The translations under genes were made by a program, and so were the position numbers. Positions 22,708 through 33,655 of a stretch of 64,000 bases of DNA are shown here, one piece after another; within the stretch, counting starts at the first letter, position 1, and every line of letters begins with the position of its first letter. Under the pieces are notes generated by a model, which saw nothing but the letters and a program-made list of their open reading frames with translations, ran no database searches and was not told the DNA's origin. The stretch is from Thermothielavioides terrestris NRRL 8126 (taxonomy: Eukaryota; Ascomycota; Sordariomycetes; Sordariales; Chaetomiaceae), in the NCBI RefSeq assembly GCF_000226115.1, contig NC_016460.1, positions 1,674,001-1,738,000 of the forward strand, in the 5' to 3' direction.

Positions 22708-23467
22708 TTAGAATGACATGAATGCCGAGAGGGAGAACGCGAGGGCAAACGAGAGCTTGAAGGCCGCGTGCTGGTTCAGCGCCGCCAGCACACGCGACGA
22801 CTTGACCCGGTCCTTGAGCTTGAGGTACGCGACGAGGTCTATCCCGTTGCGCGCGGCGGCCTGCGTGGCGATGACGACGGAAGCGGGTTATTGTCAGCCA
22901 CGGCAGAGGCTTTGGGTATTGCCAGGGGTTGAGAGAAGGAGGGCAAATACTCCATGGCCGGACGGCGGAAGACACGAAGACATCGTGATATCCCGGAATG
23001 AACAAGCAACTGTGGTATGTGTCTGCCGGCTGGACGTACCTGGATAACCAGCATTGCGATGCCCGCCAGCAGGACGAGCGTCTTGGAGAAGACGCTGACC
23101 AGCAACCCGGCGAAGAACCCTGTATCCCAAACAGCCGGTGAGTGAATTCTCACGAGTCCCCTCACACTTTGGGCAAGATGAAGTAGCCGGGGAGGCGGGA
23201 AAGGCAGGGGCACATACCGGCGAGGCTGCCCCCGGACAGCTCCTTGACCGTTTCGGCGTCCAGCAGCTCTCTCCTCTTGGGGGGATCGTGTTGCCCGCTG
23301 GCGAGAGAGCGCCGCTGGGACGGGCCCGAGTCGAGGCGCATGGGCCGCTGGTGGGCTACGGCCACGAGCCCTGTGGTCAGGCCCAGCGTGAGCGGGAGAG
23401 CGGACTGTCGCAGCCGCATCGTGGTGCGGGTTAGGGTCCGCGTGAAGGTAAAGGTGGGCGATGCCAT
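22708..23467 (-). CDS. FUN14-family mitochondrial membrane protein
   Basis: Small membrane protein of the FUN14 family (FUNDC1 relatives), usually in the mitochondrial outer membrane. Exons: 23467-23218, 23119-23040, 22860-22708; 160 residues. A Thr/Arg-rich N-terminus (MASPTFTFTRTLTRTTMRLR) precedes a first hydrophobic stretch LPLTLGLTTGLVAV. Then LLDAETVKELSGGSLAGFFA leads into the strongly hydrophobic segment GLLVSVFSKTLVLLAGIAML. After AARNGIDLVAYLKLKDRV the protein ends with a third hydrophobic segment FKLSFALAFSLSAFMSF. No LIR motif was looked for beyond inspection, so a mitophagy role is only a family possibility. The gene converges on the aminopeptidase gene with 228 bp between stops. 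Confidence 0.85.
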
Positions 23468-24157
23468 TGCTTTAGTAATTTAACTACTGGATTGGGAATT
23501 GGTATGCCTTCGGGTCGACGTGTCAAATCATTCCAAGTGCTCTCTATCCGCCAGTCGTCTCACACAGTTGTGGTAAGCTTATTCAGGTGTGGAGGGATTG
23601 ATTTTGAAGGAGGATTGGGCCGAGGGAGAGCACTGAGGTTGTGACGTAACCATGCCCAGAGTTGTCGCTACATACAGTGACTAGGGGGTTTCGCGATGAA
23701 AGACAACCCCCAACAGTCGGAGTGTACTAGGTTACAAGCTCAGCAAGGAAAAATTGGGAACGACCGAAATACTGTGGCATGGAAATTCAACCGAGGCGTC
23801 CCAAGCTCTAACAAACGTTACTATGGGAATTCCAAAACAGTCGGCAGAGATGCGCCCCTCCCTGGATTGCGCTGCACTTTGCGTACTGTGTGAGATATCG
23901 CTCGTTAGTTGCTTCGCACTGTGTAGCACTCAAGTTAGGCAAAGCTCTCGGAGCTTGGAGCTCCATCCACGCACCCGCGCAGGTTGTTGTCTACGCGCGT
24001 CAAACGCGTCGGGTCCCCCCCTCCCCCCTCTCCCCGAAATAATCTTCAACTTTGGCACTTCCTGTTCCCACCAAACCGCCCTCATTTCCGACTGCCAACT
24101 GAGTTATGCCGCGGGACGCCAAATACGATTTATTGATCCTCCCATAACAGACCTGCA
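23468..24157. other. Divergent intergenic region, FUN14-type gene / unknown gene
   Basis: About 690 bp between divergent starts. No repeat, RNA gene or further coding region is recognised. Confidence 0.6.
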
Positions 24158-26014
24158 ATGCCTCGACCAAAACGGTCCCGCGTCGCCGCGGCGCGTCCCA
24201 CCAAGGCCCCTTCCCCAAGTGCGCGAGAATCTCGGCAGTCATCTGCAGCACCTCCGGCTGTGGCGAAGCCGGCAACCGCACAAGCCCGATACCCGAGTAG
24301 CGATATCTACGATGTGAGCGACCGCGAGAAGGAGCGCATTAAGCAGCGTGTAGCCGAGGCCGCGAAGTCCGAATCCCGTCGAACGAGCGCGTCGCAGCGT
24401 CTCGCGCTCAACTCGGAGCAAGCGAAGGCGCTGGCGGCCGCGAGATCCAGGCGAGATGATGCGATGAACAGATTGGACGATCTTACTTCCACGTCCAGGC
24501 CAGATGATACAGAGAGTCGCGCGATTGAGCACAGTCCGGGGGAGTCTGCCGCGAACTTGCAGCCTCGGTTAAGCAACGCGTCAGGGCTGGACTTGGACGA
24601 CGATCCTTTCAATCTCGATGACAGCTTGGCGGATACGGAGCATGGGTCCGAAGAGACGCAGACTGGTTACCGCTCCACAGATACCTCGTCATTCAACATC
24701 TCCTTGTTCAGGCGCCGCCCTCGAGCATCAAGCGTTGCTGGGAGGGATGACGTGCCCATTCGTCCGAGCAGCAGAGGACAGAATACACCGAGCATCAGCT
24801 CAACCCTCACCTTCGGCAATTTCAAGCGGCGTGCACGCGAGCGGAGCATCCTAGGAACAGGACGGAAACCCCGGAGAGAGAGGTCCCAGTCCCAAACGTC
24901 ACAAGCTTCGCGAAACGCCAGTGTTCTTGGAGACGGGGATGATTCTGGTCCGGACGGCGAGTCAACGCCTCTCAATTCGGCAAGGAGGAAGACACGAGCA
25001 TCGTTGGCAGCCACGGGCTCCAGAGACGGTTCGCCACAGTTGCCATCGCGCAAGCGAAAGTCGCTGGAGAGCCACCAAGATGGTCGCGAGAAGAGAACAG
25101 CATTGGAGGTAGAGGATAACGAGAATGCAGAGGCTGGTGCAGGTGAAATCTACCAGTCGATCGAAGTCGACATTGAGCCTGCCAAGACCCCGCCGCGTGG
25201 TCGCACTCGAGAGCGAGAACGCTTCTCGACCCCGCGCCAGGAGGACGATCCCGACATGGCGCCTCCTCTCAGCATCTCCTCGGAAGATGCCAGCCCCGTT
25301 GCTTGGCCTTCTCTGGAGACGCTCGCCCACCGGACCTACACGCGCAGACCCCCGCCGCGTCCAGGCAAGACGCCAGAGCCAAGCGATGCCTCCTCCGACT
25401 TGTCTTCCCCGCCTTCGCTGACCCATTCGCCCAATTACACCGCGGTAGCGAAGGCCGTGTCAAAGAAGGCACCGCCGCCCCCGAAGAAACTCACCACGGC
25501 CGACCTGACGTCTCTCCTCCCACAGCGCCGACATAAAGCAGCTCGCCGCAGCCGCAACAGCGACGATGCTTTCGACCTGGACGACTCGGATGACGACCGC
25601 TACGATATCTCGGCGGCAGGCAACGACGAGGATGAGCTCTCCTACGTCGGCTCGCGGGCCGCCCGGAGGAGAAATGGCCGGCAGCCCTTGGGCAAATCAA
25701 CAACCAACCGGAAGAACAAGGCAGCCGAAGCCGGTAACGTGAACGGCAAGAAGCGCGTTGTCAGGACGTACGGCATGCGCGAGGACGAGGAGAACGAGGA
25801 TGTCGAGGAGGAGATCGTTGTCGGCAGCGGTGGCGAGGACGCGGGTGAGGGGGTGCAGGACGAGCTGCCCGACGAGGAGACCAGCCAGATGATGAGAGAG
25901 CGCATCGGGGAGGAGCTGCAGAAGGCTGCGAAGAAGTTCAGGGAAGTGGATAAATGGGAGCTGTCGTTCGAGGTGGTCACTGAGAGCTCCTCGCCTGAGC
26001 CGGATGCGCGGTGA
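24158..26014 (+). CDS. Unrecognised charged, probably nuclear protein, 618 residues
   Basis: Single uninterrupted frame starting MPRPKRSRVAAARPTKAPS. I do not recognise the family. The N-terminus is basic with several possible nuclear localisation clusters. Residues about 45-70 hold IYDVSDREKERIKQRVAEAA, a likely helix. The middle is Ser/Arg-rich with SSFNISLFRRRPRASS and LTFGNFKRRARERSILG, two similar hydrophobic-then-basic motifs that look conserved rather than random. Several SP/TP sites suggest kinase targets. Further on come PPPPKKLTTADLTSLLPQRR and an acidic stretch, then a C-terminal helix EELQKAAKKFREVDKWELSF. Composition fits a disordered chromatin, kinetochore or DNA-repair scaffold, but that is speculation. 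Codon use is normal for the window and the length of the frame makes a real gene very likely. Confidence 0.85.
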   Translation: MPRPKRSRVAAARPTKAPSPSARESRQSSAAPPAVAKPATAQARYPSSDIYDVSDREKERIKQRVAEAAKSESRRTSASQRLALNSEQAKALAAARSRRDDAMNRLDDLTSTSRPDDTESRAIEHSPGESAANLQPRLSNASGLDLDDDPFNLDDSLADTEHGSEETQTGYRSTDTSSFNISLFRRRPRASSVAGRDDVPIRPSSRGQNTPSISSTLTFGNFKRRARERSILGTGRKPRRERSQSQTSQASRNASVLGDGDDSGPDGESTPLNSARRKTRASLAATGSRDGSPQLPSRKRKSLESHQDGREKRTALEVEDNENAEAGAGEIYQSIEVDIEPAKTPPRGRTRERERFSTPRQEDDPDMAPPLSISSEDASPVAWPSLETLAHRTYTRRPPPRPGKTPEPSDASSDLSSPPSLTHSPNYTAVAKAVSKKAPPPPKKLTTADLTSLLPQRRHKAARRSRNSDDAFDLDDSDDDRYDISAAGNDEDELSYVGSRAARRRNGRQPLGKSTTNRKNKAAEAGNVNGKKRVVRTYGMREDEENEDVEEEIVVGSGGEDAGEGVQDELPDEETSQMMRERIGEELQKAAKKFREVDKWELSFEVVTESSSPEPDAR

Positions 26015-26346
26015 TGGCTTCGGGAAAGACGAGTAGATCGTGCGGCTGCTTGTTCTTGGCTGTGTTAGGTTATGATGGTTCGGCTGGGGTATGGACTCGA
26101 ATTTCTTGGCTGAGAGTGGATAGCTGCGGGATGTTATCCACGTTGCCCCGTTGGAGGCGTTGCACTGGGTATTAGCGGTTGCTCGAGGACGAGGGCAAAT
26201 ATTTGTTTTTAGGACGAAGCAGAGACTTTCCGCCCACATTCAACAAGTTCGTATTTTTTTCAGCTCTTCGCGGCTCGTGATCTAGGAGTCGCCCAACGCC
26301 CAACGCCAAATCGCTTCCCGTGCGAAATTTGCACCGGATCAAGGCA
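26015..26346. other. Convergent intergenic region, unknown gene / tip41
   Basis: About 330 bp between two 3' ends. Nothing recognisable beyond presumed 3' UTRs. Confidence 0.6.
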
Positions 26347-27382
26347 TTACGACTTCGGCGCCAAGCAGACGCTGTCCACGCAGCTTTCCACGACGGGCAG
26401 CAGGTTCACCACCTGGTTCGAGTCCCTCAGGGCTGCCGTGATGGCATCCGGCATCAGGCCGCTCAGGTAAAGCTTCTGCCATGTATGTTAGCTCACCGGC
26501 GTTTCTCCCCTCTCAAGCAAGGAACAGAGGGAGAGCACCCACCTGCTTAACGTTGTCAAATGTATCCTCCCGCGCCGTGTACTCTCGGATCACCAGCTCC
26601 TTCTCAAAGTCGACATACACCCTCGTGTCCCTCACGCGCACCAGCACCCCGTCCAAGCGCATGAACAGGCGACAAAGCAGCAACATCCGCTGCTCCATGA
26701 CCCTGAACTTGACGCTCATCACGCTAATCCCGTTATCGTCCAGCTCGCTCTCGTAGAGCACCACCTCGTCGGCGAACAGAATCGGATCCCTCCGCTTCAG
26801 CAACTCCACCGGAATTGCCACCTCCTCCTCTTCCCCGTTTTCGTCTCCGTCTCCGTCCCCCTTCCCCTCCGCCGTCTTACCCCCCCCCCTTCTTGTCCTC
26901 GCTTCCAACCCCCTTCCATCCGCAGCGCGCACCTCATCACCCAGATAGCGCGCCGAGTAGCTCCAGTCGAAGGGGCGAACGACCTCGGAGATGCCGGCGG
27001 TGGCGCCGCTGCGCTCGCGGCTGCTGCTCCAGGCGGTGGCGTGGGCGACGCGCAGCATGCCGCCCGCGCCGGTCTTGTCGACCGTGTCGAGCGCGGCCTC
27101 GGCGCCGAAGGACACGCTCCAGCCCGTGCGCGGGTGCGCCACGCACACCAGGTTGTCGCCGAAGATCATCTCGGGCACGGGGATGCGCAGCCGCGCCGCC
27201 ATGGCGTCGATCGGCCCCGCCTTGAGGATCGGCAGCTTGCGCGCCGAGATGTGGAAGGCGCCCTGCGTGTGGCTGCGCGTCGCGAGGGTCAGGCGGGAGG
27301 GGCTCGGGTACGGCTCGAACGGTTGGTCGGTTCGGGGAGGAGGAGGCGGAGGAGCCGGGCGGATGGTTGCTGGGGGGTCCAT
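26347..27382 (-). CDS. tip41: Tip41-like regulator of type 2A phosphatases
   Basis: Member of the TIP41/TIPRL family, which binds PP2A-type catalytic subunits and Tap42 and works in TOR signalling. Exons: 27382-26543 and 26475-26347; 322 residues. Family signatures in order: FHISARKLPILKAGPIDAMA, RLRIPVPEMIFGDNLVCVAH, GWSVSFGAEAALDTVD, RPFDWSYSARYLGD, RRDPILFADEVVLYESELDD, NGISVMSVKFRVMEQRMLLL and CRLFMRLDGVLVRVRDTRVY. The short second exon reads KLYLSGLMPDAITAAL and ends SVCLAPKS. Unlike compact yeast homologues it carries a Gly/Asp/Glu-rich insertion (about residues 165-200) between the YSARYLGD and RRDPILFADE blocks, and a proline-rich N-terminus. Confidence 0.94.
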
Positions 27383-28330
27383 TTTCTGGGACGGGAAGGA
27401 AATGGAGGGTCGGCGATGGTAATGGCTGGGTTAAAGTTAAAGTCGAGGTTGAGGTCGAGGTTAAGGTTGAGGTTGTGGATCGGCGGAGCTTGGTGATGGA
27501 TGGTTTTAGGATATGAGTCCAAATTGGCTCGACTTCTGCTGGCCTTATTTTGGAAGTGGGAAGTTTCGGCTGGAGATTCTAATAAATTGGCAGGCAAGTT
27601 TTCCTGAAACAACCAACTCAAATGCTGTCGTCTTTCTTCCCGGAAGTTCCACGCGAGGTGGTGTCGGTCGGTGAGGAACTCCCTGTTCAGTGTTTGGCGG
27701 GGTACCTTGGCGGGGCAGATCAACCATTACCACAGTTCGAGCTTGCACCACGCAGCAAAGAAATCATGGTTTACCGGAGCATCATGGGCTTTGCGATAAA
27801 TGAAAAGAAAAGGCAGCTGGTAATTTTGTGACGCGGAGTCTGGTTCACAGTATCGGGTGCCCCTTAGATGCATCGCAAGTGTATTCCTCCGACCTGTCGA
27901 TCGTGCACGCAGAACAAAGCAATGTGCGATTCAACCAATGTCTGCGATGCCGCCAGCTCCAAGATAACTGTTGCTCTCATTATTAAACACACCCAACCTT
28001 TTAGCGTATCGGAGACCGTTGTTCGGACAATATTCCGCCGGCAACGTCAGTTCCTGTCAGTTTATGCCCAAACCGCAGGTGCTGAGCTTGGGTGGAAGAC
28101 TGGTGGGGCAGACCCGGGGCTGCGGTTGCTAGGCAACGGCAGCTTTCGCAGATCGGTAAACAACCCATCCCCATCTCGGCCCATCCTGGGACCTTGAACC
28201 TGGAACCTCCCATTGCAACTTCGAGCCAGCGCAACGGCGTCCCTATTCCTACCATCCCTCTTCCACCAAAGTAGCGTGTGCATCCCCAACTCCCTCCCCA
28301 TCCTCGAACGGCTCCTCGATCAACTTCACA
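27383..28330. other. Divergent intergenic region, tip41 / Aurora kinase
   Basis: About 950 bp between divergent starts. At 27431-27476 there is an imperfect hexamer repeat of the form (A/G)AGGTT or (A/G)AGGTC, roughly seven units, about 50-95 bp before the tip41 ATG. Nothing else is recognised. Confidence 0.6.
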
Positions 28331-29729
28331 ATGGCGACGAGGACGTTGGAATCCCACTTCGCGCGGCTGTCGGTCACCGACGAGAACGATCCCGGCGAGA
28401 CTGGCCGGGTCTTCCAGAAGACAAAAGTAAACTTGCCCAGCCAAGCCCTCATCAAACATGCGCCGGTGTTAACCTTGGCTCCAGACCATCGGCTCCTCCA
28501 CAAGTCAACTGGCCCACAGCTCAAGCAGACCAAACCTGTACAAGGTCGCCCTGCAAGCGCAAAATGCTAACACCGTTACCGCCACCGTCACCCTCCCTTC
28601 GCAAGCCGCTCAATGGAAGAGCTCCACAATACCAAGCAATCCAGCCTCACCTAAGAAGGAGAAGGAAAAGCCAGCATCGCACTCGCTTTCGTCGCGCAGC
28701 TCCGAGGAGCTCGCCGCCCAGGCAGAGCGCAGCTCGCCCTCGTACGTCGACCAGCCGCTCGTGCCCAAGCAGTTCCACCTCGGCATGTTCGAGATCGGGC
28801 GGCCGCTCGGCAAGGGCAAGTTCGGGCGGGTGTACCTGGCGCGGGAGCGCACCAGCAACTTCATCTGCGCGCTGAAGGTGCTCTACAAGTCCGAACTGCA
28901 GCAAGGGACGGGCGTAGAGAAGCAGGTGCGGCGCGAGATCGAGATCCAGAGCAACCTGCGGCACCCCAACATCCTCAAGCTGTACGGGCACTTCCACGAC
29001 AGCAAGCGCATCTTCCTCATCCTCGAGTTCGCCGGCAAGGGCGAGCTGTACAAGCACCTGCGGCGCGAGAACCGGTTCCCCGAGTGGAAGGCGGCGCAGT
29101 ACATCGCCCAGATGGCGTCCGCGCTGCACTACCTGCACCGCAAGCACGTCATCCACCGCGACATCAAGCCCGAGAACATCCTCGTCGGCATCCACGGCGA
29201 GATCAAGATCTCCGACTTTGGCTGGAGCGTGCACGCGCCCAACAACCGGCGCAAGACGCTGTGCGGCACGCTCGACTACCTGCCGCCCGAGATGATCAAG
29301 TCCGGCAGCCGCGACAACTGGTACAACGAGAAGGTCGACCTGTGGAGCCTGGGCGTGCTGACGTACGAGTTCCTCGTCGGCGAGGCCCCGTTCGAGGACA
29401 CGCCCATCATGACGCAGAAGCGCATCGCCAGGGCCGACATGACCATCCCGGAGTGGGTGAGCAAGGAGGCCAAGGATCTGATCAAGAAGGTACGTGTGTG
29501 CTTTTTTGTGTGTGTGTGTGTGCCTGTGCTCTTGCATCTGCATCTGATTCCAGAACCGTTGCGCGCCCGCTCTCCGTGGATCCAGCCCCTGCTGACAGAC
29601 AGACGGCAGCTTCTTGTTCTCGACCCTGAGAAGCGGCTTCCCCTGGAGGAGGTCCAGAGTCACCCGTGGATCATCAAGCACTGCGTGAAGGGCGAGCGCG
29701 CCGCGAGCAGAGAGAAGCCGCTCAAATAG
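28331..29729 (+). CDS. ark1: Aurora-family serine/threonine kinase
   Basis: Chromosomal passenger kinase (Ipl1/Ark1/Aurora), acting at kinetochores and the spindle midzone. Exons: 28331-28426, 28485-29489, 29610-29729; 406 residues. The first 125 residues are Ser/Lys-rich and disordered. The kinase domain begins [20 protein letters not shown]. Visible residues: glycine loop 141-146, catalytic K163 (FICALKVL), H256-R257-D258 in [15 protein letters not shown]276-F277-G278 in [11 protein letters not shown], and activation-loop threonine T290 in [16 protein letters not shown]. The final exon, reached through a 120-bp intron, supplies [28 protein letters not shown] followed by RRKTLCGT is diagnostic for Aurora over Polo or other mitotic kinases. 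Confidence 0.96.
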
Positions 29730-30031
29730 CCGTCCGGGCGAAACGATTGGCGGTGAGATATTTTTTTGCTTTTGGGACGTTGTAGGATGTGAGCGAGGGG
29801 CGTTCAGGAGTCGGCGCGAGGGGTTTGCCACCAAAGGCCACACATTGAGGATTCAATTGCATATGACGGAGCCAGTCATCCGTGTTGGAATTTATGTCAC
29901 ATTGCCCAATCGCTCGCCCGCGGGCCGTTGCATCGGCTGTTGTCTTCCATTGCCGACGCCCATTATAGTGGTACAAGATCTGTCTATATCAGTACAGCGG
30001 AGAGGTAGCGCCACGGCAACAGAGAACACGC
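29730..30031. other. Convergent intergenic region, Aurora kinase / atp23
   Basis: About 300 bp between two 3' ends. Nothing recognised. Confidence 0.55.
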
Positions 30032-30960
30032 TCAGCGGTATACTTCGTCAAATGGCCGTGTATCTGCGAAGCACGAGTCCCACACCTCGTTTACCACCTT
30101 GGCCGCATGGACGTCGTCCCTACACGCCGGGCGCGCCATAACGGACTGGATCGCGCGCATGCGCACGCAGTTCTGGAACTGCTGCGTCAGCGTCCAGTTT
30201 CCCCGCGTTATCGCCTCTCTCGTCCACCGGCACTCTCCGCTGAGCATCGACGCGCGGATCTGTTGGGCACACAAACGGCAGTCAGCAACCAGACAGGTCC
30301 GCAACCGGAGCCATGCCCCAGAGAAGTTTATCAGCCACGCACCTCGGTACAGGCCGCATGCCTCAAGTTGCCCGTCCCCGACCAGTCCACCTTCCACCGC
30401 AGGTGGTCCCAGGCGTGCACCATCTCGTGGGCCAGGGTGTCCTCGAGGTGGCTGCGGTCGCGCATCTCGTTGGCGCAGATGAGGATGCCGTGGTCGGGGC
30501 TGAAGCCGCCGCCCTGGCGGACGACGCGGCCGTCCTCGGCGACGCGGGCGGGGCAGCGGCGGCACACCACGTTGGAGGCGTCCAGCGTGCCGTTCAGCGC
30601 GGCCACCTTGTCGCGCAGGAACCGGATCACCGGCGAGTACCGGAACAGGTAGTCGCGGTGCGCCTCGCACCGCGCGCAGTCCCGCGCCTCGTTCGCCCGG
30701 TACCGGTCCTCCCGGTAGTGCTCGATCCCCTCGCGCGTCACCTGCCCCGTCAGGATGCGGAAGTAGTTGATCCACCACTTGAGCGATGGGTCGTAGCCCG
30801 TGCGGGCAGGGTCATTTTCGAGGAAGCGCGGGAGCGGGGCGGCCGGTGGGGTTGTTGATGGTGGCGGTTGGGAGAGTTGGGTGTGGGAGGACGGTGTGCT
30901 GGACTCGGAGGCGGAGGAGGTTTGTGACCGTGATGGTGTCGCGGGTGGTAGTGTTGCCAT
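30032..30960 (-). CDS. atp23: Mitochondrial inner-membrane protease Atp23
   Basis: Metalloprotease (family M76) of the mitochondrial intermembrane space that matures ATP synthase subunit 6 and helps assemble Fo. Exons: 30960-30343 and 30259-30032; 281 residues. A Ser/Pro/Thr-rich N-terminus of about 50 residues precedes [20 protein letters not shown]. Cysteine pairs CARCEAH and VVCRRCPA match the family's disulphide-forming cysteines. The zinc site is HEMVH, residues 178-182, within [18 protein letters not shown]. The second exon holds [23 protein letters not shown] and the terminal [18 protein letters not shown]. All features match the family. Confidence 0.95.
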
Positions 30961-32426
30961 GGCGGTGGTTGCGCCGGGAGGGGACTGTTTTTTTGGGGAG
31001 GCGATAGGCGTTGATGAGTCCCTGAGGCGGCCGGATCTATCAGATAATTAAGTGCTTCCTAGGAAGGGATCAATTGAGGAACAGTAATGTCTAAGTTTGA
31101 CAAAAGCATCAGGTGGGATGTCGGATGGGATTGGTCTGGAGGCGAAGAGGTTGTCAAGGCTACGATGGTTCTCTTGATGTTCCACCGTCTCATCTGCAAG
31201 CTCCCGAGTCCGGGCCGTCCGCTGCCCCACAAAATTTCTCGGACGCCGCGCGCCCTTCCAGGCTCGTCAGGCGGTGAAGCCCAGCAGAAGGGCGCAACCA
31301 TGACCCCGGATTTTCTGGCGCTCACCCGACATCGGCAGTGGACTCCAATAGCCTGGCGCTCAGCCACACTAAATCAACTATGATAAACCGTAACGTACCG
31401 TAGCATTACACGGATCTGACCTGACGGGACCGTTCTGTACCCTGTCCTGCTCTGTTTCTCGCTTGAACGTTAGTCTCCCTCTGCGCTCTCCCTTTAGCTA
31501 CGTTATCTCATTACTCTTCGTTGCTGTTCATTAATCCATGCCCTTGAGTCTGACGCCTAGTTTCTCATCATAGGTACTTATCCAGCTCCAACTATCAGGT
31601 CGCTAGCACATGTAGCAGAGTCCTGAAAACTGCTGCAGAGACGGATTCAATTCAATCGGCTTTGGAGCTTGTACGTACGGAATAGATACATAGTGTACGA
31701 GCTAACCTTGGCTAACATGCAGTTTCTTTAACAGACCTCGACCTGAACCCCTGACGCATCCAGTCATCGAATTCTGTTGCGCCTCGTGGTCCCACCGATC
31801 GGATGTGAAGGGTTATTCTTAAAGAGGTCCCGCCAAGACTAATTTCGGAACCTGCCGCTTACAAGTATTTACAAATTGCCGCGAGGGAGCGGGGTCGCCA
31901 CGACTTCGAGCAACATCAACAACGAAGAATTGCAAAGACTCGTAGCAGCAACTTCGTGAAACCTCAACCAAATTGAAAAAAAAAGAAAACGAAGTTAACC
32001 CGCACCCTAACCTTGACCCTCACCCTAACCATAACCCTCACCCTAACCAGCGGGGGGCTGGCGCCGCCCCCCGCACCCCCGGCGAACTAACCCGTGGCTA
32101 ACCCGTGGCGATAGTGCAAACCCCTTGGCGGTCTTGGCGGGGTACTGACGCTGTAAAAACATTGCCGACAATTGGCCGAAATTAGTCTTGGCGGGACCTC
32201 TTTAAGATCCAGCATGTGAAGACCCTGTGCCTGCATTGCCAGGACTCAAAAATTACAAGGACCCCTGACCGGTGCCCAGATGGGCGCTGCTATATAATGG
32301 AAACGGGCTTGAATCTGTGTAAGAAGGAATCCCACAGAATGAATTGACGACCTTGCGTGCGCTGTGTTACTCTGACTTGCCTCGACGGCTTACTGATTGT
32401 GGATTTACATACCCGCGTTTGCAGCC
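30961..32426. other. Divergent intergenic region, atp23 / glutamate 5-kinase
   Basis: About 1.5 kb holding both promoters and one terminal-inverted-repeat element at 31822-32202 (separate entry). The DNA on either side is more A+T-rich than the genes. No other gene is recognised; frames around 31048-31383 overlap on both strands and resemble nothing. Confidence 0.6.
31822..32202 (+). mobile_element. TIR element (MITE) copy 1
   Basis: Bounded by 27-bp inverted repeats starting AAGAGGTCCCGCCAAGACTA and ending in CGG, at 31822-31848 and 32176-32202. A TA dinucleotide flanks each end, at 31820-31821 and 32203-32204. The reconstructed target TCTTAAGA is a perfect 8-bp palindrome. Inside are an A-rich run with GAAAACGAAGTTAACC, a telomere-like CCCTAA tract (31996-32048), and a G6/C6 hairpin centred on GGCGCC (32052-32072). 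No transposase is encoded, so it is non-autonomous. Confidence 0.9.
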
Positions 32427-33617
32427 ATGAGGGGGCCGCGTCCGCTCGGCGTGGTGATCAAGCTGGGTGAGTAATAAGTATCCGTATTCCGGAGTATGCA
32501 CCCATCACCAACAATGGGCTTGTGTTACTGACTTCCCCCAGGAACGAGCTCCATCGTGGACGAGAAGACGCATGAGCCGCTCCTGTCCATCCTCACGTCG
32601 ATAGTGGAGACGGCTGTGAAGCTGAGGAAGGATGGTCACAAGGTCATCATCGTCTCGTCCGGCGCCATCGGCGTCGGGCTGCGGCGGATGGACGTGGAGA
32701 AGCGGCCGAAGCATCTGTCAAAGCTCCAGGTACGGCCTCTACCTGGGCGCGTCTGAGGATACTGCTAACGGTTCCCGCAGGCTCTTGCAGCCATTGGCCA
32801 ATGCCGGCTGATGAGTCTCTGGGACAGCCTGTTCGCCCATCTCAGGCAGCCCATCGCCCAGATTCTGCTCACCAGAAGCGACATCGCCGATGTAAGCCGG
32901 GGTGTCCCGAGAACCGCTTCCGACGTGCCTTCACTCACACTGGGTCTACAGCGATCACGGTACCTCCACGCGCAGAGGACCGTCAACGAGCTGCTGGACA
33001 TGGGCGTCATCCCCATTGTCAACGAGAACGACACGCTGGCCGTGGCGGAAATCAAGTTTGGCGACAACGACACGCTCTCGGCCGTCACGGCTGCCATGGT
33101 CCACGCAGACCTCCTGTTCCTCATGACCGACGTCGACTGTCTGTACGACAAGAACCCGCGGACGCATCCTGACGCCCACCCTATCGAGGTGGTCGAGGAT
33201 ATCGGGTCGCTCGTCGCAGACGGTATGTCCTGAAATGTCTTGCCATCCACATCAGCGTCCCTAACATTTGCCGCAGTCTCGTCCGCCGGCTCGTCCCTCG
33301 GGACAGGCGGCATGTCCACCAAGATCGTCGCCGCCCGCCTCGCCACGTCCGCCGGCGTCACCACCGTCATCACGCGGTCCTCGAACCCGGGCAACATCAT
33401 CAAGATCGTCCAACACATCCAGGCCAGCCGCTCCCCGCCCTCGCTCGCCACCAAGGCCAACCAACCCCCGGAAACCACCGAGACCCAGCAGCAACCGCAA
33501 CCACAACAACACGAACCGCACCTCCCCACCGACCCTACCGCAGACTACGCCTCCTCCTCCTCCGCAGCAAGCACGCTCACCCCCTCCTCCTCCTCCTCCT
33601 CCTCCCGCACCCTGACG

Positions 33618-33655
<38 letters not shown>

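Noticed and set aside
28647..29843. Minus-strand frame of 398 codons
   Set aside because: Antisense of the Aurora kinase exon; its Leu/Val/Asp-rich translation is a codon-bias shadow.
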